A stretch of DNA of 9,660 nucleotides. Source: an uncultured Flavobacteriales bacterium. GTDB taxonomy: Bacteria > Bacteroidota > Bacteroidia > Flavobacteriales_D > SKUL01. The stretch is taken from assembly GCA_937911795.1 (NCBI GenBank), contig CALDPJ010000255.1:1-9660 (forward strand), read 5' to 3'. The notes under the pieces are model-generated. The model did no database searches. It worked only from the letters and a program-made list of their open reading frames with translations, and was not told the origin of the DNA. Numbering within the stretch: position 1 is the first letter of the stretch; each line of letters opens with the position of its first letter. Positions 7,754 through 9,660 of this stretch are shown one piece after another. A program made the translations under genes and the position numbers.

Positions 7754-7776
7754 TTAGTGCTCGTTGTGGTTAAACC
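7591..7776. repeat. Degenerate intergenic inverted-repeat element (AACCACGGAG / CACAAAGG type)
   Basis: AACCACGGAG occurs twice (7591-7600, 7613-7622). TTAACCAC (7611-7618) is perfectly inverted as GTGGTTAA (7766-7773). Inside, CACAAAGG (7713-7720) faces CCTTTGTG (7740-7747), and GCGCAAAGAA (7721-7730) faces TTCTTAGTGC (7751-7760) with 8 of 10 complementary. The wording (CCACGGAG, GCAGAG, GGCACAAAGG, GCGCAAAG) resembles the short decayed intergenic repeats common in Bacteroidota and some other phyla; this likeness is from memory. No protein is encoded, so if mobile it would depend on a helper. It covers the last codons of the RDD gene. Confidence 0.6.
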
Positions 7777-8164
7777 TTGTCTCCCGCACCCGCGTCCCAC
7801 TCAATTGATCATGCGTTCCATGTTCTCCTCCAAAGAGATAGGAAACGCCATCAAAAGGATTTAAGCGCAACAATGTGCGCACAAAAATGCGGAGTGTTCC
7901 GGGTCTGGAATTATCGGTATTAACGACCTCGGTTTTGGTAAGCATCTTGCCCGGCGTTCTGCCATACATGGCTTCAAACATAAAATAGTAGAGTATAAAA
8001 ACAACGGTAAAAGTGAGGTTCTTCCCGGCCGTTGAAAGGCTAAAGAGTGCAGTACAAGTGGACACTGGAATGGAAATCAATGTAACATCCACCAAGAGGT
8101 GGATTGCCCGCTTTCCTTTGTTGGGTGCGAAGAAAGCGGAATGATTAGGTGAGGTGGTTTTCAT
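7754..8164 (-). CDS. RDD-family integral membrane protein
   Basis: A 136-residue protein from the ATG at 8164. An in-frame TTG at 8203 would add 13 residues (MSEFLTKLPAVSN), but it is a rarer start and the ATG leaves a normal RDD N-terminus, so the shorter form is preferred. Two clear hydrophobic segments are visible (HLLVDVTLISIPVSTCTALF and LTFTVVFILYYFMF) plus a weaker one near NPFDGVSYLFG. RDD hallmarks are KRAIHLLVD with the Arg/Asp pair, the loop AMYGRTPGKMLTKTEVV, RTLLRLNPFD, and the terminal HDQLSGTRV. The biochemical role of RDD proteins is mostly unknown; some have been linked to ion transport or stress. The final RFNHNEH lies within a repeat element and is probably not an ancestral part of the protein. 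It is transcribed towards the propeller operon and divergently from the lipoprotein gene. Confidence 0.82.
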   Translation of the reverse strand: MKTTSPNHSAFFAPNKGKRAIHLLVDVTLISIPVSTCTALFSLSTAGKNLTFTVVFILYYFMFEAMYGRTPGKMLTKTEVVNTDNSRPGTLRIFVRTLLRLNPFDGVSYLFGGEHGTHDQLSGTRVRETRFNHNEH

Positions 8165-8264
8165 GTTTGACACAGCGGGCAATTTAGTCAGGAATTCTGA
8201 CAAATTATTATTGGCCTCAGATCAAATATTTTATGGGTATTTTTCAAATTAAATATTCAACAAA
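8165..8264. promoter_or_regulatory. Divergent AT-rich promoter region between RDD and lipoprotein genes
   Basis: These 100 bases must carry the promoters for both outward-facing genes. For the plus-strand gene TATTTTTC (8238-8245) is a near match to the Bacteroidota TAnnTTTG -7 box, 19 bases before the ATG, with a TTG at 8211-8213 as a rather distant -33 candidate. No good box was found for the minus strand, and neither gene has a Shine-Dalgarno sequence. Confidence 0.3.
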
Positions 8265-9293
8265 ATGAAAAATTTTGAGGAATCAACGGGATCCTTTTTT
8301 GAAGCGTTTGGAAAAGATCTAATCAGCAATTCAGCTGCTTTTATTTGTAGTTTATTTTTTGTGATGATCAGTCTTAGCTCCTGTACTGAAGAAGTTAGCA
8401 TCAGTCCAGATTCTCTTCCCGAAAAAAGGAATAGAGTAGCTGAATATCATGCCCATACTCATGAGGCAGGTCGATTTTATCTTAATGGGCAATATGCGGA
8501 AGCATTAGAGTGCTACTACGACGCCTTCGAAATTAACACTCCGTTTCATAATCATCTTATTACTGCGGCTGAATGTGCCAACAATATAGACTCTACCGGT
8601 ATTGCCATTGAATTATTAAAAATGGCCATACTACAAGGTTTTGAATATCAAACAATCATAGAACTCGGAACTTTTTATGAATTACAGGAAGAACCTGAAT
8701 GGCTTGAATTAAAAGAGCAATACCCGGATTTGAGGCGAGAGTTTTTCTCGACGATTGATATTGATTTGTATTCAGAATTAATAAGAATGAAAGCAACAGA
8801 CAAATTGCTCAGACCTTATTGGAGAGATTCTTCCGCGATGAAAATTCTTCAGGAAGTTTATAAAACAAACATGGAGAAATTATTGAGCTTAACTGCACAA
8901 TATGGGTTTCCTGGTCATTTGGCAGTAGGTTACTATTCGGAAATCACTTATACCATTTTGTTACATGGTACTCCTGAAGTTTTGAATAGAAAGGACTTCT
9001 ATCAAATAGATTCATTATTGATGAAGGAATTGCATGAAGGAAATTTGTTGCCTTTTTACTATGCAGACTGGAAGGACATGGGATTGTGGCGGAGTAAGCA
9101 AAAACAGTTATACGGCATAATCAATCAGGTAGATGAGAATGGATTCAGACAGTTTGATCCCATTGATGATGTTTCCGCTGTAGATCAATTACGAGAGAAT
9201 ATTTACTTGGAATCACTGGAAGATTATGCCAACAGAATTGGTATAGAATTACCTGCTGCGTATAAGGCGAACATCAACTCAAATCTTCAATAA
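8265..9293 (+). CDS. Putative lipoprotein with TPR-like segment and DUF6624-like C-terminal half
   Basis: A 342-residue protein. Residues 24-40 (AAFICSLFFVMISLSSC) look like a lipoprotein signal with lipobox LSSC and lipidated C40, but the charged segment before it is about 23 residues, longer than usual; no nearer start codon gives a normal signal peptide. Residues about 65-125 resemble one or two TPR-like helical pairs (AGRFYLNGQYAEALECYYDAFEI). Residues about 165-335 recall DUF6624: an RPYWRDSSAMKIL segment, N..KLLSLTAQYGFPG, ILLHG, YYADWKDMGLWRSKQKQLYG, then a VDQLRENIYLESLEDYANR end. That match is from memory and some typical residues (the D-R-R pair) are altered. It is visibly more AT-rich than the left part of the window. 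Probably sits in the outer or inner membrane facing the periplasm; function unknown. Its 3' end overlaps the Fic gene on the other strand. Confidence 0.8.
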   Translation: MKNFEESTGSFFEAFGKDLISNSAAFICSLFFVMISLSSCTEEVSISPDSLPEKRNRVAEYHAHTHEAGRFYLNGQYAEALECYYDAFEINTPFHNHLITAAECANNIDSTGIAIELLKMAILQGFEYQTIIELGTFYELQEEPEWLELKEQYPDLRREFFSTIDIDLYSELIRMKATDKLLRPYWRDSSAMKILQEVYKTNMEKLLSLTAQYGFPGHLAVGYYSEITYTILLHGTPEVLNRKDFYQIDSLLMKELHEGNLLPFYYADWKDMGLWRSKQKQLYGIINQVDENGFRQFDPIDDVSAVDQLRENIYLESLEDYANRIGIELPAAYKANINSNLQ

Positions 9294-9660
9294 ATATCTT
9301 CGGCTCCTGCCTTCTCCTTCCGGGACAAGTATGCCCTTTGAAGTAAGATCCTGAAGATCTCGCGTTGCCGTTGCTTTAGACGCTTTGGTAATACTTATGT
9401 ATTTCCTTGTATTCATTCCTCCTTCAAATCCCGATGGTCCCTGGTCGAGCATTTTCCTCACCGCTTTCAGCTGACGTGCATTCAATATATCCTTGTGTTG
9501 ATCAAAAAAACGGGTTTTCTTAATAACAAACTCAATTTGTTCTTCGGCGAGTTTTTGAGCTTTTAAAATGACACCGATAAAATATTGCAGCCATGCGTTC
9601 ACTTCATTTGATCGCTGCCCTTTTTTCAAGGCGCTGTAATAGGCTTTTTTGTCAGCTTCA
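9279..9660 (-). CDS. Fic-family protein, C-terminal part (5' end outside window)
   Basis: The frame is open through the right edge (EADKKAYYSA precedes the TTG at 9629, which is therefore not the start), so the 126 residues seen are the C-terminus of a longer protein. The sequence YYSALKKGQRSNEVNAWLQYFIGVILKAQ is the helical end of the Fic domain as found in DUF4172-type Fic proteins, and the remainder (KATATRDLQDLTSKGILVPEG, ending RRYLLKI) is the winged-helix domain that commonly closes this class. Fic enzymes usually transfer AMP to a target protein through an HPFxxGNGR motif, which would lie beyond the window, so activity and the inhibitory helix cannot be judged. It converges on the lipoprotein gene with 15 shared bases. 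Confidence 0.88.
   Translation of the reverse strand, partial: EADKKAYYSALKKGQRSNEVNAWLQYFIGVILKAQKLAEEQIEFVIKKTRFFDQHKDILNARQLKAVRKMLDQGPSGFEGGMNTRKYISITKASKATATRDLQDLTSKGILVPEGEGRSRRYLLKI

Noticed and set aside
7591..7776. Insertion sequence with terminal inverted repeats
   Set aside because: The interval is under 200 bases, has no transposase frame, and no clear target-site duplication was found; it is kept only as a degenerate non-coding repeat.
8165..8203. TTG start for the RDD protein at 8203
   Set aside because: The added 13 residues do not resemble an RDD N-terminus, and an ATG 39 bases further in gives a normal family length.
8265..9660. Lipoprotein plus Fic gene as a toxin-antitoxin pair
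   Set aside because: The genes are convergent, not co-transcribed; the lipoprotein is a predicted exported protein of 342 residues, unlike known small Fic antitoxins.

Overview
The window looks like the chromosome of a Bacteroidota bacterium, probably a marine or freshwater member of the Flavobacteriia/Cryomorphaceae type; genus cannot be told. The grounds are two proteins ending in a type IX secretion (T9SS) type-A sorting domain, a TPR-containing LytS-type histidine kinase paired with a LytTR regulator, a DUF4172-type Fic protein tail, and start codons without Shine-Dalgarno sequences. No rRNA, tRNA, CRISPR array or transposase gene was seen.

Layout: (a) 3-1040 (+) is the 3' end of a delta-60 repeat surface/secreted protein with a T9SS tail. 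(b) 1177-7475 (-) is a compact three-gene unit, read right to left: a 1216-residue secreted seven-repeat beta-propeller protein (SBBP repeats) with four near-identical Ig/PKD-like domains and a T9SS tail; 12 bases later a TPR sensor histidine kinase; then, overlapping by ATGA, a LytTR response regulator. (c) 7476-7753 is a non-coding stretch with the presumed promoter of that unit and a degenerate inverted-repeat element of the 'AACCACGGAG / CACAAAGG' kind. (d) 7754-8164 (-) is a small RDD-family membrane protein whose last codons lie inside that element. (e) 8265-9293 (+) is an AT-richer putative lipoprotein with a DUF6624-like C-terminal half. (f) 9279-9660 (-) is the C-terminal end of a Fic-family protein, which meets the lipoprotein gene tail to tail with a 15-base overlap.

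How the genes may work together: the propeller protein, kinase and regulator are packed tightly enough to be one transcript, so a cell-surface protein and a signalling pair may be made together. Whether the kinase senses the propeller protein or its ligand is inference. The most unusual detail is a cysteine at the same position in six of the seven propeller repeats. Nothing in the window clearly amounts to a wholly new system.
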